Shown here: piece by piece, positions 33,182-41,340 of the stretch
How the letters are laid out: every line of letters starts with the position of its first letter
How positions within the stretch are numbered: position 1 is the stretch's first letter
NCBI RefSeq assembly: GCF_002217755.1
Contig: NZ_BCFL01000033.1
Coordinates: 62,001-126,000, forward strand
Origin: Streptomyces hyaluromycini
GTDB lineage: Bacteria; Actinomycetota; Actinomycetes; Streptomycetales; Streptomycetaceae
DNA length: 64,000 nucleotides
Reading direction: 5' to 3'
Position numbers and translations under genes: made by a program
Notes under the pieces: generated by a model
Told to the model about the DNA's origin: nothing
Databases searched by the model: none
The model's input: the letters and a program-made list of their open reading frames with translations, nothing else

Positions 33182-34345
33182 TCAGACGTCCGCGTACTTC
33201 GTGTCCGCCGCCGGGTCCAGGGCGAGCCGGTACCCCCGCTTGACGACGGTCTGGATCAGCTTCGGCGCGCCCAGGGCCGTACGGAGGCGGGCCATCGCCG
33301 TCTCCACGGCGTGCTCGTCGCGGCCCGCGCCCGGCAGGGCCCGGAGCAGTTCGGCGCGGGCCACCACCCAGCCCGGACGCCGGGAGAGCGCCCGCAGCAG
33401 GGACATCCCGGCCGGCGGCACCGGCTTCAGCGCGCCGTCGACGAGGACGGCGTGCCCCCGGATCTCGACGCGATGACCGGCGATGGGCAACGCCCGTGCC
33501 CGCGAGGGCAGTTCCTGGCAGAGCAGCTGTACGAGGGGGCCGAGCCGGAAGCGTTCCGGCTGGATGGTGTCGACGCCGAGGGCCTGGAGCGGCAGGGCCG
33601 TCACCGGTCCGACGCAGGCGGGGACGACGCCGTGGCCGAGGGCGGCGAGCAGGTCGCCGAGCAGCCCGCGGTGCTCGGCGCGCGAGATCAGCGAGGCCGC
33701 GGCTGGCGCGCTGGTGAAGGTGATCGCGTCGACCGAGCGGGAGACGACGGTGTCGAGGAGCCGGTCCACCGGCCCCAGGTCCTCCGGCGGCATCCACCGG
33801 TACACCGGCACCGGCACCACCTCCGCGCCCGCCGCCCGCAGCGACTCCACGAACCCCGGCAGCGGCTCCCCGTGCAGCTGCACGGCGACCCGGCGGCCGT
33901 CGACGCCCTCCTCCAGGAGCCGGTCGAGCACCTCGGCCATGGACTCGGACGACGGCGACCACTCCTCGGTCAGCCCGGCGGCCCGGATGGCCCCCTTGAC
34001 CTTGGGTCCCCGGGCCAGCAGCTCCACGTCCCGCAGCCGCCCGAGCAGCTCCTCGCCGAAGCCCCACCCGTCGGCGGCCTCGACCCACCCGCGGAACCCG
34101 ATCGCGGTGGTCGCCACGACCACGTCCGGCGCCTGGTCGATGATCTCCTTCGTGGCGGCGAGCAGCTCACCGTCGTCGGCGAGCGGCACGATGCGCAGCG
34201 CGGGGGCGTGCAGCACGGCGGCACCGCGCCGCTGCAGCAGTGCCCCGAGCTCGTCGGCGCGGCGCGCGGCCGTGACCCCCACGGTGAACCCCGCGAGAGG
34301 GCCGTGCGGACCGGGCTCCGGTCGCTGCTGCTGTTCCTCGTCCAT
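33182..34345 (-). CDS. Uroporphyrinogen-III synthase-like protein fused to OmpR-type winged helix
   Basis: A 387-residue fusion. The first part (about 20-275: GFTVGVTAARRADELGALLQRRGA, VQLHGEPLPGFVESLRAAGAEV, TFTSAPAAASLI) is the HemD fold, which in free form makes uroporphyrinogen III. The last ~95 residues (VLVDGALKPVPPAGMSLLRALSR, ETAMARLRTALG, VVKRGYRLAL) form an OmpR-type winged helix, so the protein is more likely a regulator that senses a tetrapyrrole or related signal than the only haem enzyme. Mycobacteria carry a similar fusion beside narK. The ribosome site GGAGAG precedes the ATG. A hairpin separates it from narK upstream. Confidence 0.9.
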   Translation of the reverse strand: MDEEQQQRPEPGPHGPLAGFTVGVTAARRADELGALLQRRGAAVLHAPALRIVPLADDGELLAATKEIIDQAPDVVVATTAIGFRGWVEAADGWGFGEELLGRLRDVELLARGPKVKGAIRAAGLTEEWSPSSESMAEVLDRLLEEGVDGRRVAVQLHGEPLPGFVESLRAAGAEVVPVPVYRWMPPEDLGPVDRLLDTVVSRSVDAITFTSAPAAASLISRAEHRGLLGDLLAALGHGVVPACVGPVTALPLQALGVDTIQPERFRLGPLVQLLCQELPSRARALPIAGHRVEIRGHAVLVDGALKPVPPAGMSLLRALSRRPGWVVARAELLRALPGAGRDEHAVETAMARLRTALGAPKLIQTVVKRGYRLALDPAADTKYADV

Positions 34346-34371
34346 GGCTGCTCTCCTAGCTGACCCGCATG

Positions 34372-34412
34372 CCGAACGAGCCTGTCAACGGCGCGTGACA
34401 GGCTCGGTTCGG
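34372..34412 (-). terminator. Hairpin between narK and the HemD-like regulator
   Basis: GAGCCTGTCA (34378-34387) pairs with TGACAGGCTC (34396-34405), extended by CCGAAC/GTTCGG. It lies 22 bases past the narK stop and 27 bases before the next gene, so it can end narK transcription or attenuate read-through. Confidence 0.65.
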
Positions 34413-34433
34413 GTTGATGTCACCGGTGTTACG

Positions 34434-35801
34434 TCACACCTTGGCGTAGCTGAGCTGTGCCTTTGCCTCGGTGGCGGCCGTGGCCTGCTCCTGCGTGGCC
34501 GGCCGGCGAAGGTATACGGCCCAGGTGACGGCGAAGCACAGACCGTAGAAGACCAGGAAGGCGATGAAGGCGCCGGTGCCGCTGCCGTAGGAGAGGTACG
34601 ACTGCCGGAAGGCGAGGTTGATGCCTACGCCGCCGAGCGCGCCGACCGCGCCGATGAGCCCCATGGAGGCCCCGGACAGCCGCCGCCCGTAAGCCGCCGC
34701 TTCCTCTCCCTGCAGCCCCTTGGCGAGGGCCTTGGCCTGGAAGATGCCGGGGATCATCTTGTAGGTCGAGCCGTTGCCGAGCCCGCTGAGCACGAACAGC
34801 ACGACGAAGAACGTGACGAACAGCGGCAGCGACTTCTGGATGCTGGCGACGACGAGCAGGGCGGTGGCGGTGGCCATGCCGACGTAGTTCCAGAGGGTGA
34901 TCCGCGCCCCGCCGTACCGGTCGGCGAGCCAGCCGCCGACGGGCCGGATGAGGGAGCCGAGCAGCGGGCCGATGAAGGTGAGGTAGGCGGCCTGCAGGGG
35001 CGTACGGCCGAACTGGACCTGGAGCACCTGCCCGAAGGCGAACGCGTACCCGATGAACGACCCGAACGTCCCGACGTAGAGGAAGGACATGATCCAGGTG
35101 TGACCGTCCTTGGCGGCGTCGATCGCGGCGCCGGTGTCGTTCTTCACGGTGGCGAGGTTGTCCATGAAGAGCGCGGCGAGCACGGCGGCGACGACGATCA
35201 GCGGGATGTAGATGCCGAGCAGCACCCGCGGCCCGCCGCTCGCCCCGATGATCGCGAGGGCGACCAGCTGGATGACCGGCACGCCGATGTTGCCGCCGCC
35301 GGCGTTGAGCCCGAGCGCCCACCCCTTCTTCTTCAACGGGAAGAAGGCGTTGATGTTGGTCATGCTGCTGGCGAAGTTACCGCCGCCGATACCGGCCAGC
35401 AGCCCGACGAGCAGGAACGTGTCGAAGGACGTCCCCGGCTTCATGACCGCGAACGCGGCGACGGTCGGGATGAGCAGCAGCCCGGCGCTGATGATCGTCC
35501 AGTTCCGGCCGCCGAAGATCGCGACGGCGAAGGTGTACGGCACCCGGACGACCGCGCCGACGAGCGTGACCATCGAGGTCAGCAGGAACTTGTCGGCGGG
35601 GGTGAGCCCGTACTCCGGGCCCATGAACAGCACCAGAACCGACCACATGGTCCAGATCGAGAACCCGATGTGCTCGGAGAGGACGGAAAAGATCAGGTTC
35701 CGCCGGGCGACCTTCTCGCCGGTCGCGTTCCAGAACGTCTCGTCCTCCGGATCCCACTCCTGGATCCAGCGACTACGGGAAGTAGGGGCTGGGGCTGTCA
35801 T
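34434..35801 (-). CDS. narK: NarK-type nitrate/nitrite transporter
   Basis: A 455-residue MFS transporter with twelve helices. The two nitrate-signature stretches are visible: GIGGGNFASSMTNINAFFP and NAGGGNIGVPVIQLVAL, with their Gly/Ala/Asn-rich helices, plus an FGG-type loop RPVGGWLADRYGGAR. It moves nitrate in or nitrite out for nitrogen assimilation or anaerobic respiration. The ATG at 35801 has GTGGAGG before it. It is followed on the same strand by the HemD-like regulator, the expected partner, and separated from it by a hairpin. Confidence 0.95.
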   Translation of the reverse strand: MTAPAPTSRSRWIQEWDPEDETFWNATGEKVARRNLIFSVLSEHIGFSIWTMWSVLVLFMGPEYGLTPADKFLLTSMVTLVGAVVRVPYTFAVAIFGGRNWTIISAGLLLIPTVAAFAVMKPGTSFDTFLLVGLLAGIGGGNFASSMTNINAFFPLKKKGWALGLNAGGGNIGVPVIQLVALAIIGASGGPRVLLGIYIPLIVVAAVLAALFMDNLATVKNDTGAAIDAAKDGHTWIMSFLYVGTFGSFIGYAFAFGQVLQVQFGRTPLQAAYLTFIGPLLGSLIRPVGGWLADRYGGARITLWNYVGMATATALLVVASIQKSLPLFVTFFVVLFVLSGLGNGSTYKMIPGIFQAKALAKGLQGEEAAAYGRRLSGASMGLIGAVGALGGVGINLAFRQSYLSYGSGTGAFIAFLVFYGLCFAVTWAVYLRRPATQEQATAATEAKAQLSYAKV

Positions 35802-35960
35802 GACGCCTCCACGGTGCTCCGCGTGCTCGGTCTGCTACGAGTGACTAGGCCACGAAGGTAGGGAGGCGTCGTTTCCGCGCTGTGGCTGTGGGTGACCGGA
35901 AGGGAACGTTGCTCTCACCCTGCGGGGAGGCCCGGTGAGAGGTCGGAGGGCGGGGGCGGG

Positions 35961-36905
35961 TCAGCGGGAGGGGTACGGAGGCTGCTGGGGCTGCTGGTGG
36001 TAGGGGCCGGGGGCGTACGGACCCGGGGGCTGCTGAGGAGCGGCGTACGGCCCGGCGGGCTGCTGGGGCGGGGCGTAGGGGCCGGGGGCGTAGGGCGCGG
36101 GCGGCTGCTGACCGTAACCGGGGGCGGGGGCAGGAGCAGGGGTGGCGGGGGGTTGGCCGCCGTAGGGACCCTGGCCGCCGTACGGGCCGTAGGGACCGGC
36201 GGCCTGCTGCGAGGGCTGGTTCGGAGGCTGCGGGGGCTGGTACTGAGGCTGCTGTGGCTGGTACTGCGGCTGGTACTGGGGCTGCTGCACCGGGCTCGGC
36301 TGCATGGGTATGGGTGTGCCGGGCGGCAGATACCGCACCCGCCCGCTCTGGTCCGTCACCGGCACGAACCCGGCGGCCAGGAGCCGCTGCGCGAACTTGG
36401 CGTTGCGCCCGCGCGTGACGAAGAACCCGAGCCCCATGACCGCCATGAGGAGGACCCACACCACCCCGGCGACGACGAAGGCCCCCGCGCTCCCGCCGGC
36501 GCGCGCTGCGGCCAGCACCAGCCCGAGGGTGATGCCCCCGGCCCCGAGCAGCATACGCTTCTCGGCGTTCTTCCCGGTGAGGTCGAACTGGATGCGGGCC
36601 TTGAGGAGTTCGACGGCGTCGGGCACGAGGGGCGGCAGCGAGACACCGTCGGCGGCGTTCGGGTACTGCGCCCAGTTCTGCGCGGCCCTGGCCCGGCCCT
36701 GTGGGCTGTGGTCGGGCACGATCAGCAGCTTGAGGACGTTGTTGCGGGAGCCGGTGTGGCGGGCGTCGGCGTACTCGTACCCGAACTGCTGGGCGACGAA
36801 GGCGAGCCGGGCGAGCTTCTTCACGGAGGACCAGGCGTTGGTGAGCTCGACGGGCTCTCCACTGGCCATCAGCTGGAACATCTTCCGCATTTGCCGTGTG
36901 CTCAC
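35961..36905 (-). CDS. Two-helix membrane protein with Pro/Gln/Tyr/Gly-rich tail
   Basis: A 314-residue protein of unknown function. The cytoplasmic N-terminal domain (MRKMFQLMASGEPVELTNAW, LARLAFVAQQFGYEYADARH, LLIVPDHSPQGRARA) is followed by two close membrane helices (ITLGLVLAAARAGG, GAFVVAGVVWVLLMAVMGLGFFV) and then about 110 residues of low-complexity sequence built from QYQPQ, QQPQYQ and GPYGPYGGQ units. GTG 36905 has GGGGAG eight bases upstream, which chooses it over the GTG at 36914. Such tails are common in actinobacterial membrane proteins and may bind partners or be disordered. No operon partner. Confidence 0.8.
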   Translation of the reverse strand: MSTRQMRKMFQLMASGEPVELTNAWSSVKKLARLAFVAQQFGYEYADARHTGSRNNVLKLLIVPDHSPQGRARAAQNWAQYPNAADGVSLPPLVPDAVELLKARIQFDLTGKNAEKRMLLGAGGITLGLVLAAARAGGSAGAFVVAGVVWVLLMAVMGLGFFVTRGRNAKFAQRLLAAGFVPVTDQSGRVRYLPPGTPIPMQPSPVQQPQYQPQYQPQQPQYQPPQPPNQPSQQAAGPYGPYGGQGPYGGQPPATPAPAPAPGYGQQPPAPYAPGPYAPPQQPAGPYAAPQQPPGPYAPGPYHQQPQQPPYPSR

Positions 36906-37045
36906 AGCATCCACTCCCCGTTGGCTGAGCCGCTCGTTTCACTTCCGCAACTTGGCAAGTTTTTCATGAGACATGTCATGAGAAGACGGCTGCCCAGCGG
37001 AGCTGCACGGAAGGACCGTCGAAAGGCGATGGGTCGGTCTCCCCG

Positions 37046-37423
37046 ATGGGCTTGGGCGAAACAACGCAGGCCGACGGCTCTGTCACCGTCGAGCCGGAAG
37101 ACACCGGGAGAGATGCGGACAGTTCGCCCTGGTACGGCGTGCGATGTGTCTACCGGCACCGTTCCCTCGGCGTGTACGAGGAACGCGTGACGCTGTGGAC
37201 CGCCCGGTCCGCCGACGAGGCGATCGAGCGGGCGGAGGGCGAGGCGCGGGAGTACTGCGAGGGGCTGGACGGAGTCGAGTACGTGAGGTTCACCGAGGCG
37301 TTCCGTATCGACGGGACGCCGGGGGAAGGGGCCGAGGTGTTTTCCCTCATGCGGGAGAGCGGGCTGCCGTCGGGGGAGTACGTGCGGCGGTTCTTCGCCC
37401 CGGGCGATGAGCGGACCGGTTGA
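37046..37423 (+). CDS. DUF4288-like protein
   Basis: A 125-residue soluble acidic protein. The core WYGVRCVYRHRSLGVYEERVTLWTARSADEAIERAEGEAREYCEG agrees with the DUF4288 pattern known to me; the family has no established role. The start at ATG 37046 has no strong ribosome site. Codon use is normal for the region. It is a single gene between a minus-strand membrane protein and the regulator gene at 37654; a link to either is not evident. Confidence 0.75.
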   Translation: MGLGETTQADGSVTVEPEDTGRDADSSPWYGVRCVYRHRSLGVYEERVTLWTARSADEAIERAEGEAREYCEGLDGVEYVRFTEAFRIDGTPGEGAEVFSLMRESGLPSGEYVRRFFAPGDERTG

Positions 37424-37653
37424 CCGGCGTACGACGTTCTGGGGACCGCCTGGCGGCAGCGGGCCGTAGCGGGGGGCCCGTGGCCCGTCACTCCGGTCCG
37501 TTCCTGCCCGGGCGCGCCGGGCCGTCCCGTGCGGCCGCGCACGTGCGGCGGTCCGTGCCCCGGATCCGCGGCCGTGCGCTCTGCCGGATCTCTCCGGCCG
37601 GGCGGCACGCTGACGCCGGACCACGGCACACGGGGACGGGACGGGGACGGAAC

Positions 37654-38136
37654 ATGACACGCTGGCAGCCCTTGCCGGCCACGCTGCCGCGCGAGGCCCG
37701 GCATCTGGTCGAGCAACTGCGGCTCCTGAAGGGCCGTACCGGACTCAGCCTCGCCGGACTGGCCCGGCGCACCGCGTACAGCAAGTCGTCCTGGCAGCGC
37801 TATCTGAGCGGCGACAGACTGCCGCCGAGGGGCGCGGCACAGGTGCTCTGCCGGCTGGCCGGCGGGGACCAGGCGCGGCTGCTCGCGCTGTGGGAACTGG
37901 CCGAACAGGCCTGGCCGCAGGGCGCGTCGGAACCGCGGACGGAAGCGGTACCGCAGGCGCAGGCGGAAGCGGTACCGGAACCGCCCGCAGGACAGCGGCG
38001 GTGGCGGATCGCCGCCCTCGCCGCGTTCGCCCTCGTCGCGCTGCTGACGGCCGGGCTCCTGTGGGCGCTGCCCCGCCGGGGCGGGCGGCTCCGCGGCCGC
38101 CCGCCCCGGCGGCGTGCTCAGCCGAGCTTGTCGTAG
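37654..38136 (+). CDS. Membrane-anchored XRE-type helix-turn-helix protein
   Basis: A 160-residue protein with a helix-turn-helix (about 18-65: LRLLKGRTGLSLAGLARRTAYSKSSWQRYLSGDRLPPRGAAQVLC), a Glu/Pro/Gln-rich linker with AEAVPQAQAEAVPE, one membrane helix (IAALAAFALVALLTAGLLWAL) and a basic tail. It is the type of membrane-tethered regulator often placed beside cell-wall-binding proteins in Streptomyces. ATG 37654 lies after a GGGACGG site. Its 3' end overlaps the 3' end of the opposite-strand peptidoglycan-binding gene by 19 bases. Confidence 0.85.
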   Translation: MTRWQPLPATLPREARHLVEQLRLLKGRTGLSLAGLARRTAYSKSSWQRYLSGDRLPPRGAAQVLCRLAGGDQARLLALWELAEQAWPQGASEPRTEAVPQAQAEAVPEPPAGQRRWRIAALAAFALVALLTAGLLWALPRRGGRLRGRPPRRRAQPSLS

Positions 38137-38648
38137 TACGCGGTCTTCCAGGGGCCGGCGCCCTTGATCCGCACCCGGTACTTGATGCCGACCCGCTTGA
38201 AGGTGCCCTTCCGGACGCCGTTGTACGTGACGGTGCCGTTTCCGGGCGGGCCGGTGAGCCTGCTCTGGGCGAACGTCCAGCTGTCCTCGGTGACGACACC
38301 GTCCCTGTCCGTCAGGCCGAAGTGCCCCTGCCACCACTGGGTGGCCGATTCGGTCTCGTCGCCGAACGTGCCGTCGATCTGGGCCTTCTCGAAGGGGTGC
38401 GAGACGCCGTCGTCGTCCTGCCACTGGGCGCCGTCCGCCCACAGAACGGTCTGCCACAGGGCCGTGGCGTTGCTGTTGGTGTAGTCGTCGACGCCGATCT
38501 GCTCCTCGTCCTGCCAGTCGTCGAGGACGGAGCCGCCGCCGTTGATGCCGTGGTACGAGGCGGCACTCGCGTCGGGTGCCAGAGCGATGCCCGTGGCGCC
38601 CAGCAGTGCGGCCGCCGCCATCGCGACGACCCGGGTACGCATGCTCAT
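38118..38648 (-). CDS. Secreted peptidoglycan-binding-domain protein
   Basis: A 176-residue secreted protein. The signal peptide is MSMRTRVVAMAAAALLGATGIALAPDASA, cut near ASA. The mature part carries a PG-binding-1-like repeat (NATALWQTVLWADGAQWQ, IDGTFGDETESATQWWQGHFGLTDRDGVV) with the usual G-T-F-G and W-Q-x pattern, and a small C-terminal strand domain. It probably attaches to the cell wall. ATG 38648 has AAGGA seven bases before it. The tail overlaps the convergent membrane regulator gene, and the pair probably belongs together functionally. Confidence 0.88.
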   Translation of the reverse strand: MSMRTRVVAMAAAALLGATGIALAPDASAASYHGINGGGSVLDDWQDEEQIGVDDYTNSNATALWQTVLWADGAQWQDDDGVSHPFEKAQIDGTFGDETESATQWWQGHFGLTDRDGVVTEDSWTFAQSRLTGPPGNGTVTYNGVRKGTFKRVGIKYRVRIKGAGPWKTAYYDKLG

Positions 38649-38943
38649 GAACGTGTCCTTTCTGAACCGCCGTCCCCCGGCGAGGTCCCCCCTGGGGCGG
38701 CTCGCTGTGCGTTCGCAGGACACAGGGTCACGGTCGGGAGCGGGGGCGGCGAGGCCTGCCGGGACATCCGGACCGAACGGGGACGGCCCGCGTTCCGTGC
38801 ACCGGCGTCCCCGCCCCGAGCGGGGTCGCACGGGAACCCCGCGGAACGGCGGAACACCGGTACGAGGGCTTCCGGCCGCCCGCCGCACCGGGCACTGTGA
38901 ACAGAACGGTTCCCCTGTCCTAGGCGTAGGCGGTGACAGGCAC

Positions 38944-39540
38944 ATGGCACTGGGTACGGCCGCGGCCCCGTACGAGCTGCGCTTCGACGCCGGGCGGATC
39001 TGTCTCGATCTGCTCGCGACCACGCATCCCGGCGAACGGCTCGACGGGCTGGAACCGTTGCGGGCCTGGATCACCGGATCCGGACTCGTCCCGCCGGGCA
39101 CCCCGCTGGCCCACGCCGACGCCGGCTGGCTCGTCGGCTTCCGTGAACTGCGGGTACATGTGGGCCAGTTGGTACGCGGCCGGCACGCGTCGAGGGCCCG
39201 GTCGTACGACCTCGCGCTCGGCCGCGTCAACGACCTCGCCCGCGCCGCGGCACCCCCGGCCCCGCGCGCCGTACCCGGCGAAGACGGACTTCTGGTGCGG
39301 GAGTTGGCCGGCCCGCCGGAGTGCGCCGCGCTGCTCGCCGCCGTCGCCCGGGACGCCGTGGAGCTGCTCACCGACCCCGTCGCCCGGGCGGCGATCCGGG
39401 AGTGCGAGGGCGACAACTGCCCCCTCGTGTACCTGGACACCTCGCGGGGGCGCAGGCGCCGCTGGTGCTCCAGCGAGGTCTGCGGGAACCGCGAGCGGGT
39501 GGCTAGGCACCGGCGCCGAGCCGCGCTCGCCCGTGCGTGA
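38944..39540 (+). CDS. CGNR zinc-finger protein
   Basis: A 198-residue cytoplasmic protein of the CGNR (ABATE plus zinc finger) group. The N-terminal part (FDAGRICLDLLATTHPGERLDGLE, LVGFRELRVHVGQLV) is the ABATE-like domain; the C-terminal zinc site is CEGDNCPLVYLDTSRGRRRRWCSSEVCGNRERVARHR with four cysteines and the CGNR motif. These proteins are thought to be stress-linked transcription regulators. The ATG was chosen because upstream frame lacks coding character. A row of 10-bp repeats begins at its stop codon, before the sigU region. Confidence 0.9.
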   Translation: MALGTAAAPYELRFDAGRICLDLLATTHPGERLDGLEPLRAWITGSGLVPPGTPLAHADAGWLVGFRELRVHVGQLVRGRHASRARSYDLALGRVNDLARAAAPPAPRAVPGEDGLLVRELAGPPECAALLAAVARDAVELLTDPVARAAIRECEGDNCPLVYLDTSRGRRRRWCSSEVCGNRERVARHRRRAALARA

Positions 39541-39576
39541 ACGAGCGTGAACGGGCGTGAACGGGCATGAACACAC
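39537..39576 (+). repeat. Four tandem 10-bp repeats of the GTGAACGGGC type
   Basis: Units are GTGAACGAGC, GTGAACGGGC, GTGAACGGGC and ATGAACACAC, starting in the last codons of the CGNR gene and spaced exactly one helical turn. A fifth partial GTGACC follows. Phase-locked repeats suit cooperative protein binding, but no protein is known. Confidence 0.7.
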
Positions 39577-39880
39577 GTGACCGCCGTCACTCCGACTCCC
39601 AACTCCCGTCCCATTCGCGGCTTCTGCCGGATCTTCATCGAAGCTCCGCGAAAGTGATTTCGACAACACTCCGTTTGGTGACGGGTGAGTACGGGCAGCC
39701 CGGCCGCCTTCGACGTTGTGTCGGAAATGTAAAGATCACGCGGTGGGAATGTGGGGTCATGTCCCGCTCGTCATGTCACCTCGCAGAAAAATGTGGGGTC
39801 TTGTTGAACACACCGCGAGTCACTTCCGTACCGGTGGGGGAGCGACCGACTGGGGGAACCCCCGGACACCGGAGGTGGGC
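39541..39880 (+). promoter_or_regulatory. Upstream region of sigU with repeated boxes
   Basis: The 340-bp gap has no credible gene. AATGTGGGGTC occurs at 39748-39758 and again at 39790-39800, 42 bp or four turns apart, with TCATGTC repeated between them. It is AT-richer than average. ECF-sigma autoregulatory -35/-10 boxes are plausible here but not obvious. The region is the likely sigU promoter. Confidence 0.5.
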
Positions 39881-40456
39881 GTGCGCAAGGATGCGGCCGT
39901 GGCCAATGAACGTGGATCGAGGGCCCGACATCGCATGTCCCAGCCCTCGGAGCCCGATGAGGAGCTGATGCGTGCCCTCTACCGAGAGCACGCCGGACCT
40001 CTCCTTGCGTATGTCCTTCGGCTGGTCGCCGGTGATCGGCAACGCGCCGAGGACGTCGTGCAAGAGACACTCATCCGTGCCTGGAAGAACGCCGGACAGC
40101 TCAATCGAGCGACCGGATCGGTACGCCCCTGGCTGGTGACGGTCGCTCGCCGCATCGTCATCGACGGTCACCGCAGCCGGCAGGCCCGGCCGCAGGAGGT
40201 CGATCCGTCGCCGCTGGAGGTCATCCCCGCGGAGGACGAGATCGACAAGGCGCTGTGGCTGATGACGCTGTCTGACGCGCTCGACGACCTGACCCCGGCC
40301 CACCGGGAGGTGCTCGTCGAGACGTACTTCAAGGGGCGTACCGTCAACGAGGCGGCCGAAACGCTGGGTATACCCAGCGGCACCGTCCGTAGCCGGGTGT
40401 TCTATGCCCTCAGGTCGATGAAGCTGGCACTGGAGGAGCGGGGGGTGACGGCGTGA
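39881..40456 (+). CDS. sigU: ECF RNA polymerase sigma factor SigU
   Basis: An extracytoplasmic-function sigma factor of 191 residues. Sigma region 2 spans about 30-95 (MRALYREHAGPLLAYVLRLVAGDRQRAEDVVQETLIRAWKN) and region 4 about 135-185 (LDDLTPAHREVLVETYFKGRTVNEAAETLGIPSGTVRSRVFYAL). GTG 39881 has GGAGG five bases before it; upstream in-frame sequence is not coding-like. The gene overlaps rsuA by GTGATGA, so the sigma and its antagonist are made together. The symbol is from the sigU-rsuA order next to helD and malic enzyme in S. coelicolor, where it affects secretion and development. Confidence 0.9.
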   Translation: MRKDAAVANERGSRARHRMSQPSEPDEELMRALYREHAGPLLAYVLRLVAGDRQRAEDVVQETLIRAWKNAGQLNRATGSVRPWLVTVARRIVIDGHRSRQARPQEVDPSPLEVIPAEDEIDKALWLMTLSDALDDLTPAHREVLVETYFKGRTVNEAAETLGIPSGTVRSRVFYALRSMKLALEERGVTA

Positions 40457-41280
40457 TGAGTGTGTACGGGGGGCACGGCGGATTCGGCACAGGTGGTTCG
40501 GGTATGTCTGGTGCCATGCAGGAATCTCCGGTGCCCAATGAGCACGAGACTGTCGGCGCGTATGCGCTCGGGATTCTCGACGACGCCGAGGCAACCGCTT
40601 TCGAGGCCCATCTGGCCGGGTGCGAATGGTGCGCCCAGCAGCTCGACGAGCTGGCCGGAATGGAGCCCATGCTCGCGGCCCTGGCGGATCTGCCGGGTTC
40701 CGGAAGTACCCCGTCCATCGGCGAGTCGCTGTCCGCCAAGCCCAGTCCGCGGATGGTCGAGAAGCTCGTCGTCGAGGTCTCCGAGAAGCGGAAGGTCCGC
40801 AGCCGGCGCAACATCTTCGCGCTGGCGGCCTCGATCGTACTGATCGCCGGCGGCTCGGCGGCCGGTGTGGCGCTGGGCGGCGGCTCGGACGGCAACAACG
40901 GCACGGACATGGCCATGGGCCCCGCCCAGGCGGCCTTCCAGACCATGACCGACAAGAAGTCGGCGACGGACCCGACGACCCACGTCTCCGCCACCGTCGC
41001 CGTCGAGAAGAAGGACTGGGGCACCCACGCGGTCCTCCAGCTCGAGAACGTCACCGGCCCGAAGAAGTGCTCGCTGATCGCCGTCGGCAAGAACGGCGAG
41101 CGCGAGACGGTGACCTCCTGGTCCGTTCCGACCTGGGGATACGGCATCACCGACGCCAAGACGGAGAAGGCCAAGGAGCCCCTCTACGTGCACGGCGGGG
41201 CTGCCTTCACCCCCAACCAGATCGACCACTTCGAGGTCATGACCTTCGACGGCAAGAAGCTCGTCTCGGTCAGCGCGTAG
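40453..41280 (+). CDS. rsuA: Anti-sigma factor RsuA, membrane-anchored zinc protein
   Basis: A 275-residue membrane anti-sigma factor. The zinc anti-sigma domain sits near 27-65: EHETVGAYALGILDDAEATAFEAHLAGCEWC with the H-x-C-x2-C ligand pattern. A charged linker (SEKRKVRSRRN), one membrane helix (IFALAASIVLIAGGSAAGVALGG, about 117-138) and an exported domain (about 140-275, AFQTMTDKKSATDP, AVLQLENVTGPKKCSLIAV) follow. It holds SigU inactive until an outside signal is sensed. GTG 40453 overlaps the sigU stop; ATG 40456 is another possible start. The stop is followed by a hairpin before the HelD-like gene. Confidence 0.9.
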   Translation: MMSVYGGHGGFGTGGSGMSGAMQESPVPNEHETVGAYALGILDDAEATAFEAHLAGCEWCAQQLDELAGMEPMLAALADLPGSGSTPSIGESLSAKPSPRMVEKLVVEVSEKRKVRSRRNIFALAASIVLIAGGSAAGVALGGGSDGNNGTDMAMGPAQAAFQTMTDKKSATDPTTHVSATVAVEKKDWGTHAVLQLENVTGPKKCSLIAVGKNGERETVTSWSVPTWGYGITDAKTEKAKEPLYVHGGAAFTPNQIDHFEVMTFDGKKLVSVSA

Positions 41281-41286
41281 CTTCAG

Positions 41287-41340
41287 CGGGCCCCCTTCGC
41301 GTACGGTTGACGGCTGCCCAGCACGTCAGAAGGGGGCCCG
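41287..41340 (+). promoter_or_regulatory. Inverted repeat whose right arm holds the HelD-like ribosome site
   Basis: The 12-bp arms CGGGCCCCCTTC (41287-41298) and GAAGGGGGCCCG (41329-41340) are perfect complements with 30 bases between them. The right arm includes the GGGGG ribosome site and ends directly before GTG 41341, so pairing would block translation. Without a T-run it is a poor terminator. Confidence 0.6.

Noticed and set aside
33483..35861. Long plus-strand frame over narK and the HemD-like gene
   Set aside because: Covers two well-supported minus-strand genes; composition is artefactual.
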